Positions 23,531-32,324 of a DNA stretch of 64,000 nucleotides are shown here, piece by piece. The translations under genes and the position numbers were made by a program. The notes under the pieces were generated by a model, which was not told the DNA's origin, made no database searches, and worked only from the letters and a program-made list of their open reading frames with translations. Source of the stretch: Collinsella aerofaciens (GTDB lineage: Bacteria > Actinomycetota > Coriobacteriia > Coriobacteriales > Coriobacteriaceae); contig JAPJOH010000005.1 of assembly GCA_030826265.1 (NCBI GenBank), positions 1 through 64,000 on the forward strand, given 5' to 3'. Position 1 is the first letter of the stretch. Each line of letters begins with the position of its first letter.

Positions 23531-24463
23531 ATGTCCGATTTGATTAAACTAACGCCGATCTTCCACGAGAAGATCTGGGGCGGCCGCCAGCTCGAAACCG
23601 TATTTGGTTACGACATTCCCGAGGGTCCCATCGGTGAGTGCTGGGCCATCTCGGCCCATCCCAACGGCGACTGCCAGATCGCGGAGGGCCCGTATGCCGG
23701 CCACACACTGTCGTGGCTGTGGGCCGAGCACCGCGAGCTCTTTGGCAACTGCGAGGGCAAGGAGTTCCCGCTGCTCATTAAGATCCTGGACGCCAAGGAC
23801 GACCTTTCGATCCAGATTCATCCCAACGACGAGTATGCCGCCGAGCATGAGAACGGTAGCCTGGGCAAGACCGAGTGCTGGTACGTGCTGGACTGCGAGC
23901 CCGGCGCCACGATTATCGTCGGGCAGCGCGCCAAGGATCGTGCCGAGGCCGCACAGATGATCGAAGACGGCCGCTGGGACGACATGCTCAACGTACTGCC
24001 GATCCACAAGGGCGACTTTTTCCAGATTGATTCCGGTACCGTGCACGCCATCAAGACCGGCACGCTCATTTTGGAGACGCAGCAGTCGAGCGACGTGACA
24101 TATCGCCTGTACGACTACGACCGCCCTGGCACCGACGGCAAGCTACGCCCGCTGCACATTGAGCAGAGCCTCGACTGCATCGACTTTGATGTTCAGGCTC
24201 CGACCGACGGCACCGTGTCCGCGCCCGAGGTCGACGGCGTGACCGAGCTCGAGTCCAACCCCTGCTACACCGTCGATCGCGTGCGCGTCGACGGCAGCAA
24301 GACCCTCAACCAGCGCTGGCCCTTCATGTGCCTGTCGGTCATCGACGGCGAGGGCACCGTCTGCGGCAACCCCGTCCACAAGGGAAGCCACCTGCTGGCC
24401 CCGAGCACCGTCAGCTCCATTGACCTCGAAGGCAAGATGGAACTGATCATCAGCCACCTGTAG
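23531..24463 (+). CDS. manA: mannose-6-phosphate isomerase, class I
   Basis: The 310-residue cupin enzyme interconverts mannose-6-P and fructose-6-P. Zinc ligands are visible in LSIQIHPNDEYA (QxHP motif), the downstream KTECWYVLD, and DSGTVHAI. The length matches the short Bacillus-type ManA. The ATG at 23531 is preceded by GGGGGT; one at 23525 is the alternative. It lies on the same strand as the GntR gene, 73 bases apart, and may be cotranscribed. It is followed by the repeat/terminator at 24515-24571. Confidence 0.94.
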   Translation: MSDLIKLTPIFHEKIWGGRQLETVFGYDIPEGPIGECWAISAHPNGDCQIAEGPYAGHTLSWLWAEHRELFGNCEGKEFPLLIKILDAKDDLSIQIHPNDEYAAEHENGSLGKTECWYVLDCEPGATIIVGQRAKDRAEAAQMIEDGRWDDMLNVLPIHKGDFFQIDSGTVHAIKTGTLILETQQSSDVTYRLYDYDRPGTDGKLRPLHIEQSLDCIDFDVQAPTDGTVSAPEVDGVTELESNPCYTVDRVRVDGSKTLNQRWPFMCLSVIDGEGTVCGNPVHKGSHLLAPSTVSSIDLEGKMELIISHL

Positions 24464-24514
24464 GTCACCGGTCCCCAAGCGCTCGCCGGGACGGGGCGCC
24501 TCCGCCTAGCAACA

Positions 24515-24571
24515 ACAATCAAAACGCAACAAGGGGCTCTTCCGTTCATCAAAGGAAGAGCCCCTGCTATA
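24515..24571. repeat. left direct repeat with terminator hairpin, flanking the AbiE-like module
   Basis: ACAATC-AAAACGCAACAAG is followed by an 11-bp hairpin (24533-24543 with 24554-24564). A second copy in the same orientation lies at 26461-26513. The hairpin can end both manA and the converging AbiE-like operon. Confidence 0.75.
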
Positions 24572-24589
24572 CATAACGAATCAAGGTGC

Positions 24590-25357
24590 CTATAGGTAGA
24601 CCTTTTCGAGAAACGATAAGGTGTCCTGAAGTCGCGCCCTTTCCTTACGGTTGGTCTGCCGATTTACATACGAAGCAAAGTTCGTAAGAAAATCCTCCGC
24701 ATCAACCCTCATTTGCCCCGTTAGCTCCAAACGCGCCGAGGACGACAACAAGCCGGCAAGTCGAGCAACATCCGAACGGTGCTTCCGCCGATCAATGTTG
24801 TTGCAACGACGTCCCTCTTCATAACTTCTGTTGATATCAATGTGCGCACGCATCTTGAGGGGAATGATATGGAGTGCATCGAGCAAGGTAATGCCCTCTA
24901 CGTTCGTTGCGTTGTCGCGAATAAATTCGTAGTAGCCATCGTCGAGGATAATTGCCGAGAGACTTGATACGGCCCCGTCAAAGGAAAGAGGTGCCACTTC
25001 GCTCGTTTCGTCTTCGAGCACAAAATCAGGATGTCGGGCAAATAACTCAATTTGGCCGGGATAGTCTAGGACTTGCCTTGATCCTTCGGGCAAACAGAAC
25101 CGATAGTAAGTGCACTTTCCATCGCCGACTTTTCCAGTCTCATATCCGGCAGCTTTGATAAATGCCCATAATGCAGTGGCAAATTCAACGCCTTCCCCAT
25201 CAACAATTACGACGACATCCAAGTCTTCAGTAGCTCTAAACGAATCGCCCTCATTGTCAAACAGAACGCTGCAGGCTCCCCCACCAATAAGGACGTAACC
25301 GCCTTTACAGCCGCTCATGGCATCGGCAAATCGCTCTATTCCTCTCACTTTTGACAT
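24590..25357 (-). CDS. AbiEii-like nucleotidyltransferase (toxin-like partner)
   Basis: The 255-residue protein shows a nucleotidyltransferase core, YVLIGGGACSVLF followed by FRATEDLDVVV. The second acidic cluster plays the role of the usual D-x-D. The C-terminal half is helical and basic. The pairing matches type IV toxin-antitoxin systems of the AbiE kind, in which the nucleotidyltransferase is the toxin. The ATG at 25357 has AGGAGG five bases upstream and overlaps the upstream gene by 13 bases, so the two are coupled. GC content looks lower than in neighbours, suggesting transfer. The toxin role is inferred, not shown; it could also be a solitary nucleotidyltransferase. Confidence 0.75.
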   Translation of the reverse strand: MSKVRGIERFADAMSGCKGGYVLIGGGACSVLFDNEGDSFRATEDLDVVVIVDGEGVEFATALWAFIKAAGYETGKVGDGKCTYYRFCLPEGSRQVLDYPGQIELFARHPDFVLEDETSEVAPLSFDGAVSSLSAIILDDGYYEFIRDNATNVEGITLLDALHIIPLKMRAHIDINRSYEEGRRCNNIDRRKHRSDVARLAGLLSSSARLELTGQMRVDAEDFLTNFASYVNRQTNRKERARLQDTLSFLEKVYL

Positions 25358-26373
25358 ATCGTCCTCCTGAGCTGTTCGACCGCGTCGAGCAGACGATCTT
25401 CTTTGTAATCTGCTTTTGCGCAAGCAACGTATAAGGAAAGCGGGTCGACACACTGCAAACCCGTCGTGTCAAAACTAATATCGGACGGCGCGTCCACGGG
25501 ATACGACCAGATCTCAATCTCGATAGCGGCCGGTTCGTACCACTGGGCCTCCAACCATCTGTCGCCCATATGCCCTCTTAAGGTATCTACCTGATTCTTT
25601 TCGAGAGCAACGGTTGGGACAGAATCATTATGAGCAAGGTCGGACATATAGCTAAGTGCAGACACGCCGGAAAGTAGTGCATCGACGGCACGTAGCTCTG
25701 TTCTCTCGATAACCTTCTTGAGCCGGATTCGCTCTAAAACTGGCGTGCGAAGATAGTCCTCAAACCCATTTAACAGTGCCTCGGTCGACAAATCGGCATC
25801 GGACAGCACACGCTTTTTGCCGTCCCGTGCGATTAGCCCAGGAGCAATAGCGGCGATTTCCGAAAGATAGCCGCTGACGCTTGCCGCGCTTTTGCCACAC
25901 AGACGCGCTAGGTCGCCGGCGGAGCAGTCAACCCATCGTCCCGCGATGAGATTTAGGACGATTCGTTGAGATTGGGGCGAAAGCGGAGCAGCGGGAGAAG
26001 CACCCAGCACCTCATCGGAAATAACAGCACCGATAAACGGCAGAAACGCATTTCGCTCATCTCGGATATATGCGATCCCCTCCGAAGAAAGCGCGCGCAT
26101 AAAGCCTAAATCCATAGCATCCCAGCAAATTGCCACCGGGCGAGCATCTATCTTGCGCACTGCATTGACGAGATTTCGCGCCGAAATGACACTGGGCAGT
26201 TCTTTTGGTTCGGCAACAATAAAACGGCCTTGCTCAGACATGCCGAGCCGTGCCAAGCGAAGCGAATACCGCTCAAGATACATGCGAGGAATCTGCATCT
26301 CAATTGGCTCCGGGTCGATGGAGAGCTCTAAAGAGAAGAGTCTTTTTGGGAGACAATTTAGCAGCATGTCCAA
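25345..26373 (-). CDS. AbiEi-like winged-helix regulator (antitoxin-like partner)
   Basis: The 342-residue protein has a central helix-turn-helix region (LIAGRWVDCSAGDLARLCGKSAASVSGYLSEI, about residues 150-182). Its C-terminal half resembles the transcriptional-regulator subunits paired with AbiEii nucleotidyltransferases. It is cotranscribed with and overlaps the downstream nucleotidyltransferase. The codon usage and base composition are more AT-rich than the flanking genes. Upstream it is separated from pcrA by 364 bases containing a direct repeat and a long inverted repeat. The family call rests on gene pairing and weak domain likeness. Confidence 0.68.
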   Translation of the reverse strand: MDMLLNCLPKRLFSLELSIDPEPIEMQIPRMYLERYSLRLARLGMSEQGRFIVAEPKELPSVISARNLVNAVRKIDARPVAICWDAMDLGFMRALSSEGIAYIRDERNAFLPFIGAVISDEVLGASPAAPLSPQSQRIVLNLIAGRWVDCSAGDLARLCGKSAASVSGYLSEIAAIAPGLIARDGKKRVLSDADLSTEALLNGFEDYLRTPVLERIRLKKVIERTELRAVDALLSGVSALSYMSDLAHNDSVPTVALEKNQVDTLRGHMGDRWLEAQWYEPAAIEIEIWSYPVDAPSDISFDTTGLQCVDPLSLYVACAKADYKEDRLLDAVEQLRRTICQK

Positions 26374-26460
26374 TCACCATTTTCATTTTAGTTACATTTT
26401 AGTATATATCTGAAATTATACTGAATCGTATAAATTGCTCAATCCCTGAAGCCATAAGAA

Positions 26461-26513
26461 ACAATCCAAAACGCAACAAGAGGCTCCCCCGTCCATGTAC
26501 GGGAGAGCCCCTA
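26461..26513. repeat. right direct repeat flanking the AbiE-like module
   Basis: ACAATCCAAAACGCAACAAG is followed by an 11-bp hairpin (26482-26492 with 26499-26509, one mismatch). It is a direct copy of 24515-24571, and the pair brackets the two-gene AbiE-like unit. Confidence 0.75.
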
Positions 26514-26600
26514 CTCACATCTATTTATCTATCAGCCCACCCGGCTCTCCAGACCAAAAAGCGAACGAGCAGAGCGACGTTCGCAAGCAGCGTTATCTAA

Positions 26601-26730
26601 GGACCTGGGCGGGCGTATAGGGCAACATCGATCGCGAGTTCCGCACGCAAAGGAGAGCACTTAATGTGCTCTCCGTCTTGCGCAGGACTGTCCGAGCAGG
26701 CGATGTTGCCCTATACGCCCGCCCAGGTCC
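26601..26730. repeat. 30-bp perfect inverted repeat with nested hairpin
   Basis: The arms 26601-26630 and 26701-26730 are exact complements, starting GGACCTGGGCGGGCGTATAG. The 70-base interior contains GGAGAGCAC/GTGCTCTCC (26652-26660, 26666-26674), extended by CGCAA/TTGCG (26646-26650, 26678-26682). The right arm ends 7 bases from the pcrA stop. It may be a terminator, a cruciform or a small structured RNA. Confidence 0.8.
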
Positions 26731-26737
26731 GCTGGGA

Positions 26738-29638
26738 TTACGACAGCTTGACGATAGGTGCGAAGCCCTTCATGAGCTTTTTGGTCTGGCCGGTTTTTTC
26801 GAACTGCACCTCGATCATATCTCCGACGACCGAGATCACGGTACCCGTGCCAAAGGTCTTGTGGCTCACGGTATCGCCCGCGGCAAAGTCCTGCGATGCG
26901 CTGGCGCGATCGACTTTGCGCTCCACCGTCGGGGACACTTTGGACGACGGCTTTTTAGCTCGCGGCGCACCCGACCCAAAGGTCGAGGCAACGCGGCCGG
27001 CATCGGGCGAAACGCCGCGATGGCGCTCGGTACCGTAGCTGCTGCCGCCAAAGAAGTCGTCGAAGCTCGAACCGCCGCGCGAGCCGGAACCGCCGGTCGA
27101 GCGCGTGCGCGAGCCAAACACCTTGCCACCATACATGTCCGAGCCCATGCCCGAGCCAAAGGTACCGTGACGGTCGCCGCGCTTCTCCCAGCCCGTGCCC
27201 TCAAAGCCGGCAGAGCCAATACCGCTAAACTCGATATCCTCAAACGGAATCTCGTTAAGGAAGCGCGAACGCGGGTTGGCCGAGGTCGAGCCGTAGGTAC
27301 GGCGCGTCGCCGCATATGTTAGGAACAGACGCTTGCGGGCGCGCGTGATGGCGACGTATGCCAAGCGACGCTCTTCCTCGAGCTTGCCCGGATCGTCGCT
27401 GCCGCCAAAGTCGTGCACGTGCGGGAAGATGCCCTCCTCCATGCCGGCAACGAAGACCGCAGGGAACTCCAGGCCCTTGGCGGAGTGGATAGTCATCATG
27501 GTAATGGCATGCGTCTCGCCGGCGAGGGAGTCCAGGTCGGAGCGCAGGGCCAGCCACTCCATAAGCGCCGGCAGCGCCTTGCAGGTAAGCGGGCCATAGG
27601 TGCGCTCAATCTCGTCGGCATGCACGGCACCCGCGGGCAGCTCCGTCGGCGCGGCATAGGCATTGCCCGCGATGGCGGCAGCCAGAGCATCCTGCGGAGA
27701 GAGCGCCGGAGCCGCCAGACTGTCGAGCGGATTGGAGCCAGCGGCGTCGCGGGCGCCGACCAATGCCTCAAACGAGGATGCGGGTGCGGACGGTCCGGGC
27801 TCGGGCGCAGGTGCGCTCACCACGACGGGCTCGGGCTCGGCGCCCGCCGGCACATCGGCAACACCAGCCGCGCGCAGCTCTTCCAAACTCTCGAGCGTAC
27901 CCTCGATATCCTCGTGCGTCTCCTCAAACTCGGCGGCGACGCCCAGGAATTCCTGGATGTTCTCGGCGCGGCTCTCGGACTCCATCGTGCCCTCGGCGCG
28001 GAACGCCTGCAGCAGGCCCGTCTTGTCGATGATCATCTCAACGACGTCCTTGAGCTCGCCGTCCATGCGGCGGCCCTCGCGCACCAGCGCCACAAAGCTC
28101 GACAGGCCGTTGCGCACCTTGGCGCTAAACATGCCCGTCTCGGCCGTTGCGATCTCGCAGGCCTGGAAGAACGAACAGCGGTTATCGCGCGCCAGCTGCT
28201 CGATCTTTTGAATCGAGGTGGAGCCGATACCGCGGCGCGGCGTGTTAATGACGCGCTTGACGCTCATTTCGTCGGCCGGGTTCACGATCATCTTGAGGTA
28301 GGCCATGACGTCGCGGATCTCGGCACGGTCGAAGAATCGCGTGCCGCCGACGATCTTGTAGGGCACGCCCGCGCGCAGGAACATATCTTCGAGGATACGC
28401 GACTGGGCATTGGTTCGGTAGAAGACGGCGATATCGTCGTAGCTCGTGCCCTTGGAGTGCAACTTTTCGATCTCGCCGGCAATCCAGCGGCCCTCGTCGC
28501 GCTCATCGCTCGCCTGGAAGGCCTGGATCTTCTCGCCGTCGCCCTCGGCCGTAAACAGGCGCTTGTCCTTGCGTTGCGAGTTGTGGCGCACCACGGCGTT
28601 GGCGGCGCTCAGGATATGACCCGTGGAGCGGTAGTTCTGCTCCAACTTGACGGTCTTGCAGTTTTTAAAGTCCTTCTCAAAGTCCAGGATGTTGGTGATG
28701 TCGGCGCCGCGCCAGCTGTAAATGGACTGGTCATCGTCGCCCACGACCATGAGGTTCTGGTACTTGGCGGCCAGCAGGTTGGCGATCTCGTACTGGACGT
28801 GGTTGGTGTCCTGATACTCGTCGACGCTAATGTAGCGGAAGCGCTCCTGGTACTTGTCGAGCACCTCGGGGCGGGTGCGCAGCAGCTCGAGCGTGCGCAC
28901 GAGCAGGTCATCGAAGTCCATGGCGTTGGCAGCGCGCAGGCGGCGCTCCAGCTCCAAGTAGACCTGCGCGGCCTTTTTGTCATTGGGGCTGTCGGCGGAT
29001 TTGAGCATGTCCTCGGGGCCGATCATGGCGTTTTTGGCCGAGCTGATCTTGCTGCGGATCATGTTGATGGGGAACTGCTTTTGCTCAATGCCGAGCGCCT
29101 GCATAATGTCGCGAACCATGCGCTTGGAGTCGTCGTCATCGTAGATGGTGAACTGGCCGGTGTAGCCCAGCAGGTCGGCGTCCTCGCGCAGCATGCGCAC
29201 GCACATGGCATGGAACGTGCATACCCACATGCCGCGGGTACCGTTGGGGATGAGCGCCGCCAGACGCTCGCGCATCTCGGCCGCGGCCTTGTTGGTAAAC
29301 GTGATGGCCAGGACCTGCCAGGGCTTAACGCCCAGGTCGCCCAGCATGTGCGCGATGCGGAAGGTCAGGACGCGGGTCTTGCCCGAGCCGGCGCCGGCAA
29401 GGACCAGCAGCGGACCCTCGGTGGTCAGAACCGCCTCGCGCTGGGCGGGGTTGAGGCTGTCGATGTCGACGAGCGGCTTGACGGGCTTGGGTGCCGGAGC
29501 CGGGGCGTCGTAGATGTCGAGCGGAACGAGCTCGGGTTCCGGCGCGGCGGGGGCGGTGTACGCATCGAGCGGCACGGGCTCCGGCGCGGGCGGAACGGGC
29601 GCGGCGGTGTTCTTTTCCCAGGGCAAGGACTGGGTCAT
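26738..29638 (-). CDS. pcrA: UvrD/PcrA-type ATP-dependent DNA helicase
   Basis: The 966-residue SF1 helicase unwinds DNA during repair and replication. Motif I is LVLAGAGSGKTRVL, motif II is VDEYQDTN, motif III is VVGDDDQSIYSWRGAD, and motif V is MTIHSAKGLEFPAVFV with GIFPH. Unusual parts are a Pro/Ala-rich N-terminal extension with two similar PLDAY/PLDIY units before the helicase core, and an insertion of about 100 Ala/Pro/Glu-rich residues before HADEIERTYGPL in the 2B region. The C-terminus is Gly/Ser-rich. A Tudor-like end (GDTVSHKTFGTGTVISVVGDMIEVQFEK), known from PcrA as an RNA polymerase contact, follows. The ATG at 29638 has GAGGAG seven bases upstream. Confidence 0.95.
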   Translation of the reverse strand: MTQSLPWEKNTAAPVPPAPEPVPLDAYTAPAAPEPELVPLDIYDAPAPAPKPVKPLVDIDSLNPAQREAVLTTEGPLLVLAGAGSGKTRVLTFRIAHMLGDLGVKPWQVLAITFTNKAAAEMRERLAALIPNGTRGMWVCTFHAMCVRMLREDADLLGYTGQFTIYDDDDSKRMVRDIMQALGIEQKQFPINMIRSKISSAKNAMIGPEDMLKSADSPNDKKAAQVYLELERRLRAANAMDFDDLLVRTLELLRTRPEVLDKYQERFRYISVDEYQDTNHVQYEIANLLAAKYQNLMVVGDDDQSIYSWRGADITNILDFEKDFKNCKTVKLEQNYRSTGHILSAANAVVRHNSQRKDKRLFTAEGDGEKIQAFQASDERDEGRWIAGEIEKLHSKGTSYDDIAVFYRTNAQSRILEDMFLRAGVPYKIVGGTRFFDRAEIRDVMAYLKMIVNPADEMSVKRVINTPRRGIGSTSIQKIEQLARDNRCSFFQACEIATAETGMFSAKVRNGLSSFVALVREGRRMDGELKDVVEMIIDKTGLLQAFRAEGTMESESRAENIQEFLGVAAEFEETHEDIEGTLESLEELRAAGVADVPAGAEPEPVVVSAPAPEPGPSAPASSFEALVGARDAAGSNPLDSLAAPALSPQDALAAAIAGNAYAAPTELPAGAVHADEIERTYGPLTCKALPALMEWLALRSDLDSLAGETHAITMMTIHSAKGLEFPAVFVAGMEEGIFPHVHDFGGSDDPGKLEEERRLAYVAITRARKRLFLTYAATRRTYGSTSANPRSRFLNEIPFEDIEFSGIGSAGFEGTGWEKRGDRHGTFGSGMGSDMYGGKVFGSRTRSTGGSGSRGGSSFDDFFGGSSYGTERHRGVSPDAGRVASTFGSGAPRAKKPSSKVSPTVERKVDRASASQDFAAGDTVSHKTFGTGTVISVVGDMIEVQFEKTGQTKKLMKGFAPIVKLS

Positions 29639-29777
29639 GGGCGACTCCTCATCTGACGGACGGCGCGCCTGCGGGCGGCGCCATAGTTTGAGCCGTACCA
29701 GTATACCGAGCCGCGCGGACACCGACGCAAATCACACCACGACTCCGCGCACCGCCACCACCCAAGCTCCCCCAAAT

Positions 29778-29846
29778 AAGTTGCGGTGAAATAGTTCCTG
29801 AAACCAGCCTTCTGGCCCTCAAACAGGAACTATTCCACCGCAACTT
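29778..29846. repeat. family A intergenic palindrome, copy 2
   Basis: 23-bp arms 29778-29800 and 29824-29846 have a single mismatch and a 23-base loop. The outer half is the same as in copy 1 (AAGTTGCGGTGAAATAG); the inner part differs (TTCCTG). It lies in the divergent gap between pcrA and the dehydrogenase. Confidence 0.85.
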
Positions 29847-29912
29847 CGATTGGCTTGGAGGGATAGAATATCTACCATTTCTACCCCGTCCCTACATGGC
29901 AGGAGGGCTGTT

Positions 29913-30911
29913 GTGAAGCATAAGGTGCTCTATTACATGGTCGACGGTTCGACCGAGGCGGGTCAGGCGGCGCTCGACGCAATCGAAGGCGGCGACCAGA
30001 TTGAGTTGGTTGGCTGCGCGCACGAGCCCAATGTCTGCCCCACTGCCGAGCAGCTGGCAGGCTGCGAGGGCTTTGTCGGCGAGTTCGGTCCCGTTGACGA
30101 TGCATGTGCCGACGCTATGGCAGCCGCGGGAATGCGCGTCGTCTCGAACATGTCCATCGGCCTGAACCATGTGGCAGTAAATCGTCTGGCCTCCTACGGC
30201 ATTACCGTCACCAACTGTCCCGGGTACTGCTCGGACGACGTCGCTCAACACGCCATCGCCTTGATGCTTGACTTGATGCGACAGGTCACGTTGCTCAACC
30301 GCGACGTGCGCGACGGCGCCTGGAATCCACTTGCCGGCTACACCATGCATCGCACGCAGGGCCGCACGTTGGGATTGGTCTTTTTTGGCAGCATCGCGCG
30401 TGCTGTTGTGCCCATCGCGCAAGCGCTCGGCATGAAGGTACTGGTGTGGGCGCCGACCAAGACGGCAGAAGAGCTTGCCGCCGCCGGTTGCGCCAAGGCT
30501 CAAACGCTCGATGAACTGCTCGGCGCATCGGATATCGTCAGCCTGCATTGTCCGCTGATTCCCGAGACCGAGAAGCTGATTGGCAAGCGCGAACTTGCGC
30601 TTATGAAACCCACGGCATTTTTGATTAACACGGCCCGCGGGCCCATCGTGGATGAGAATGCCCTAGTCGCCGCGTTGGACGAGGGCATCGCCAGCGGTGG
30701 CACGCGCGGCATCTGCGGCGCCGCGCTCGACGTGCTCGCCGATGAGACCGCGCCCAACCAGGCTCTGATCTCACACCCGCGCTGCATTGTCACGCCCCAT
30801 TGTGCGTACAGCACGCAGGAAGCCTACGACACCGTCCGTCGCATGTCGCTGCAGGCCGTAGTAGACAAGCTCGTCTTTAACCGCAAGCCCGAACACACCG
30901 TTACCGAATAA
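29913..30911 (+). CDS. D-isomer-specific 2-hydroxyacid dehydrogenase
   Basis: The 332-residue NAD-dependent dehydrogenase has a catalytic-domain N-terminus, a Rossmann part near residue 150, and the three catalytic elements. These are the Arg in INTARGPIVDE, the Glu in ADETAPN, and the His in TPHCAYSTQEA. The NAD loop is atypical: the usual GxGxxG reads GLVFFGSIA, so cofactor binding may differ. The start is the GTG at 29913, with AGGAGGG six bases upstream. The substrate cannot be told; it could be lactate, glycerate or another 2-keto acid. It is single-gene, flanked by repeats on both sides. Confidence 0.88.
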   Translation: MKHKVLYYMVDGSTEAGQAALDAIEGGDQIELVGCAHEPNVCPTAEQLAGCEGFVGEFGPVDDACADAMAAAGMRVVSNMSIGLNHVAVNRLASYGITVTNCPGYCSDDVAQHAIALMLDLMRQVTLLNRDVRDGAWNPLAGYTMHRTQGRTLGLVFFGSIARAVVPIAQALGMKVLVWAPTKTAEELAAAGCAKAQTLDELLGASDIVSLHCPLIPETEKLIGKRELALMKPTAFLINTARGPIVDENALVAALDEGIASGGTRGICGAALDVLADETAPNQALISHPRCIVTPHCAYSTQEAYDTVRRMSLQAVVDKLVFNRKPEHTVTE

Positions 30912-30945
30912 TTGGTGCAAAGTAACCTGACCCCAATGCACCAAT
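30911..30945. repeat. family C palindrome, copy 2
   Basis: The arms ATTGGTGCA (30911-30919) and TGCACCAAT (30937-30945) enclose AAGTAACCTGACCCCA. The interior matches the repeat at 17501-17554. It directly overlaps the last base of the dehydrogenase stop codon. Confidence 0.75.
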
Positions 30946-31008
30946 CACGGAACCGCCGATGCCATGGCAACGGCAGCGAGCGGCGGCCAGAGCGAACAAA
31001 TTGGCATG

Positions 31009-31051
31009 AAAAGAGGGCGGCATAGACCTTTTGGTCATGCCGCCCTCTTTG
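31009..31051. terminator. bidirectional terminator between dehydrogenase and uppP
   Basis: The stem AAAGAGGGCGGCAT (31010-31023) with ATGCCGCCCTCTTT (31037-31050), extended by AGACC/GGTC in the loop, serves the converging dehydrogenase and uppP genes. Confidence 0.85.
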
Positions 31052-31094
31052 AATGACAAGTTGTCGCTCTGGACGCCGCGCAGCGTCGACTAAG

Positions 31095-32075
31095 TTAGAG
31101 GCCGAGCATCGGCTCCAGGACGAAGAAGTACGCGAGCACCACGATGCCCAAGATGATGCGGTAGACGCCGAAGCACTTGAAGTCGTGACGGCGGACGAAG
31201 CCCATAAGCCACTTGATGGCAATGAGCGACACCACAAAGGCGACGACGCAGCCCACGCCCAAGATGGCAATCTCGTTGGTGCCGAAAGTACCGCCCTTAA
31301 TAAAGTACTTGACCAGCTTGAGCGCACTTGCGCCAAACATAACGGGAATAGCCAGGAAGAACGTGAACTTAGACGCCACCGAGCGCGTGCAGCCCAGCAG
31401 CAGGCCGCCGATGATGGTAGAACCGGAGCGAGACGTACCAGGCACCAGCGAAAGCACCTGGAAGCAGCCGATACCCAGCGCAGTCTTCCAGCTGAGGTCC
31501 TCGAGCGTGGCGATGGAGCCAAAGTCCAGGTTCTCGTCATCGTCCTCATCCTCAGCAGTAGCCGCGGCGGGCGCCGCAAAGTGCGCACCGGCGGGACGTC
31601 CACCCGACACCACAGCACGCGAACCAAACGAACCGGCAACGGCCATTTCCTCGCGCTTGCTTGCGCGCCAGTTCTCGATCACGATAAACAGCACGCCGTA
31701 CACAATGAGCGCCAGCGCCACGACGGGAGCATTGTAGAAATGCTCCTCCATCCAGTCGTTGAGCGGCAGGCCGATCGCCGCCGCAGGAATGCAACCGAGC
31801 ACAATCTTGCCCCACAGCACCCAGGTGTCGCGACGGCCCTCCTTGCCCTTGCTGGGCGAGAACGGATTGAGTTCATGGAAGAACAGCACGCAGACGGCCA
31901 GAATGGCGCCAAGCTGAATCACGACTAGGAACATGTTCCAGAACGTCTCGCTCACGTTCATCTTGACGAACTCGTCCACCAAGATCATGTGACCCGTCGA
32001 CGAAACGGGCAGCCATTCGGTGATGCCCTCGACCAGGCCCATGAAGGCAGATTTTAGAAGCTCGATAATATCCAA
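31095..32075 (-). CDS. uppP: undecaprenyl-diphosphate phosphatase with acidic loop insertion
   Basis: The 326-residue membrane phosphatase recycles the lipid carrier of cell-wall synthesis. Family motifs are GLVEGITEWLPVSSTGHM near the N-terminus and PGTSRSGSTIIGGLLLG in the second half, holding the catalytic Glu, Ser and Arg. It is longer than usual (about 265-280) because of roughly 55 inserted residues after IENWRASKREEMA, rich in Ala and containing EDEDDDENLDFG. The best start is a TTG at 32075, preceded by GAGGGGG and giving the typical xDIIELL N-terminus; upstream ATG codons at 32144 and 32138 lack a site. Confidence 0.93.
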   Translation of the reverse strand: MDIIELLKSAFMGLVEGITEWLPVSSTGHMILVDEFVKMNVSETFWNMFLVVIQLGAILAVCVLFFHELNPFSPSKGKEGRRDTWVLWGKIVLGCIPAAAIGLPLNDWMEEHFYNAPVVALALIVYGVLFIVIENWRASKREEMAVAGSFGSRAVVSGGRPAGAHFAAPAAATAEDEDDDENLDFGSIATLEDLSWKTALGIGCFQVLSLVPGTSRSGSTIIGGLLLGCTRSVASKFTFFLAIPVMFGASALKLVKYFIKGGTFGTNEIAILGVGCVVAFVVSLIAIKWLMGFVRRHDFKCFGVYRIILGIVVLAYFFVLEPMLGL

Positions 32076-32324
32076 AGGGACCCCCTCGTTAGACACCCGC
32101 CGGTAGATGTTCTGCGGACGATGCGGGCGATGTCCCATTATCAACCGTTGGCGGTGCGACCGCGCCTACCCTTACCAAAAAACTCGCCCGTTCACAGAAT
32201 TGCGAGCGGTCAAACCGAAATCCTTGGGTATAACTGCAACAAGATAAAGTGTCCGGCGGCCAACGCGCCCGCGCCCGCCCGACGCACGAGCCCCGCGCCC
32301 GTGCGATAGACCAAGGAGGAAACC

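Larger units (their letters stand above)
26374..26737. other. 364-base gap with direct repeat and 30-bp inverted repeat
   Basis: No gene is visible. From left to right it holds the AT-rich promoter region of the AbiE-like operon (26374-26455), the right direct repeat (26461-26513), and a large palindromic structure (26601-26730). Confidence 0.7.
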
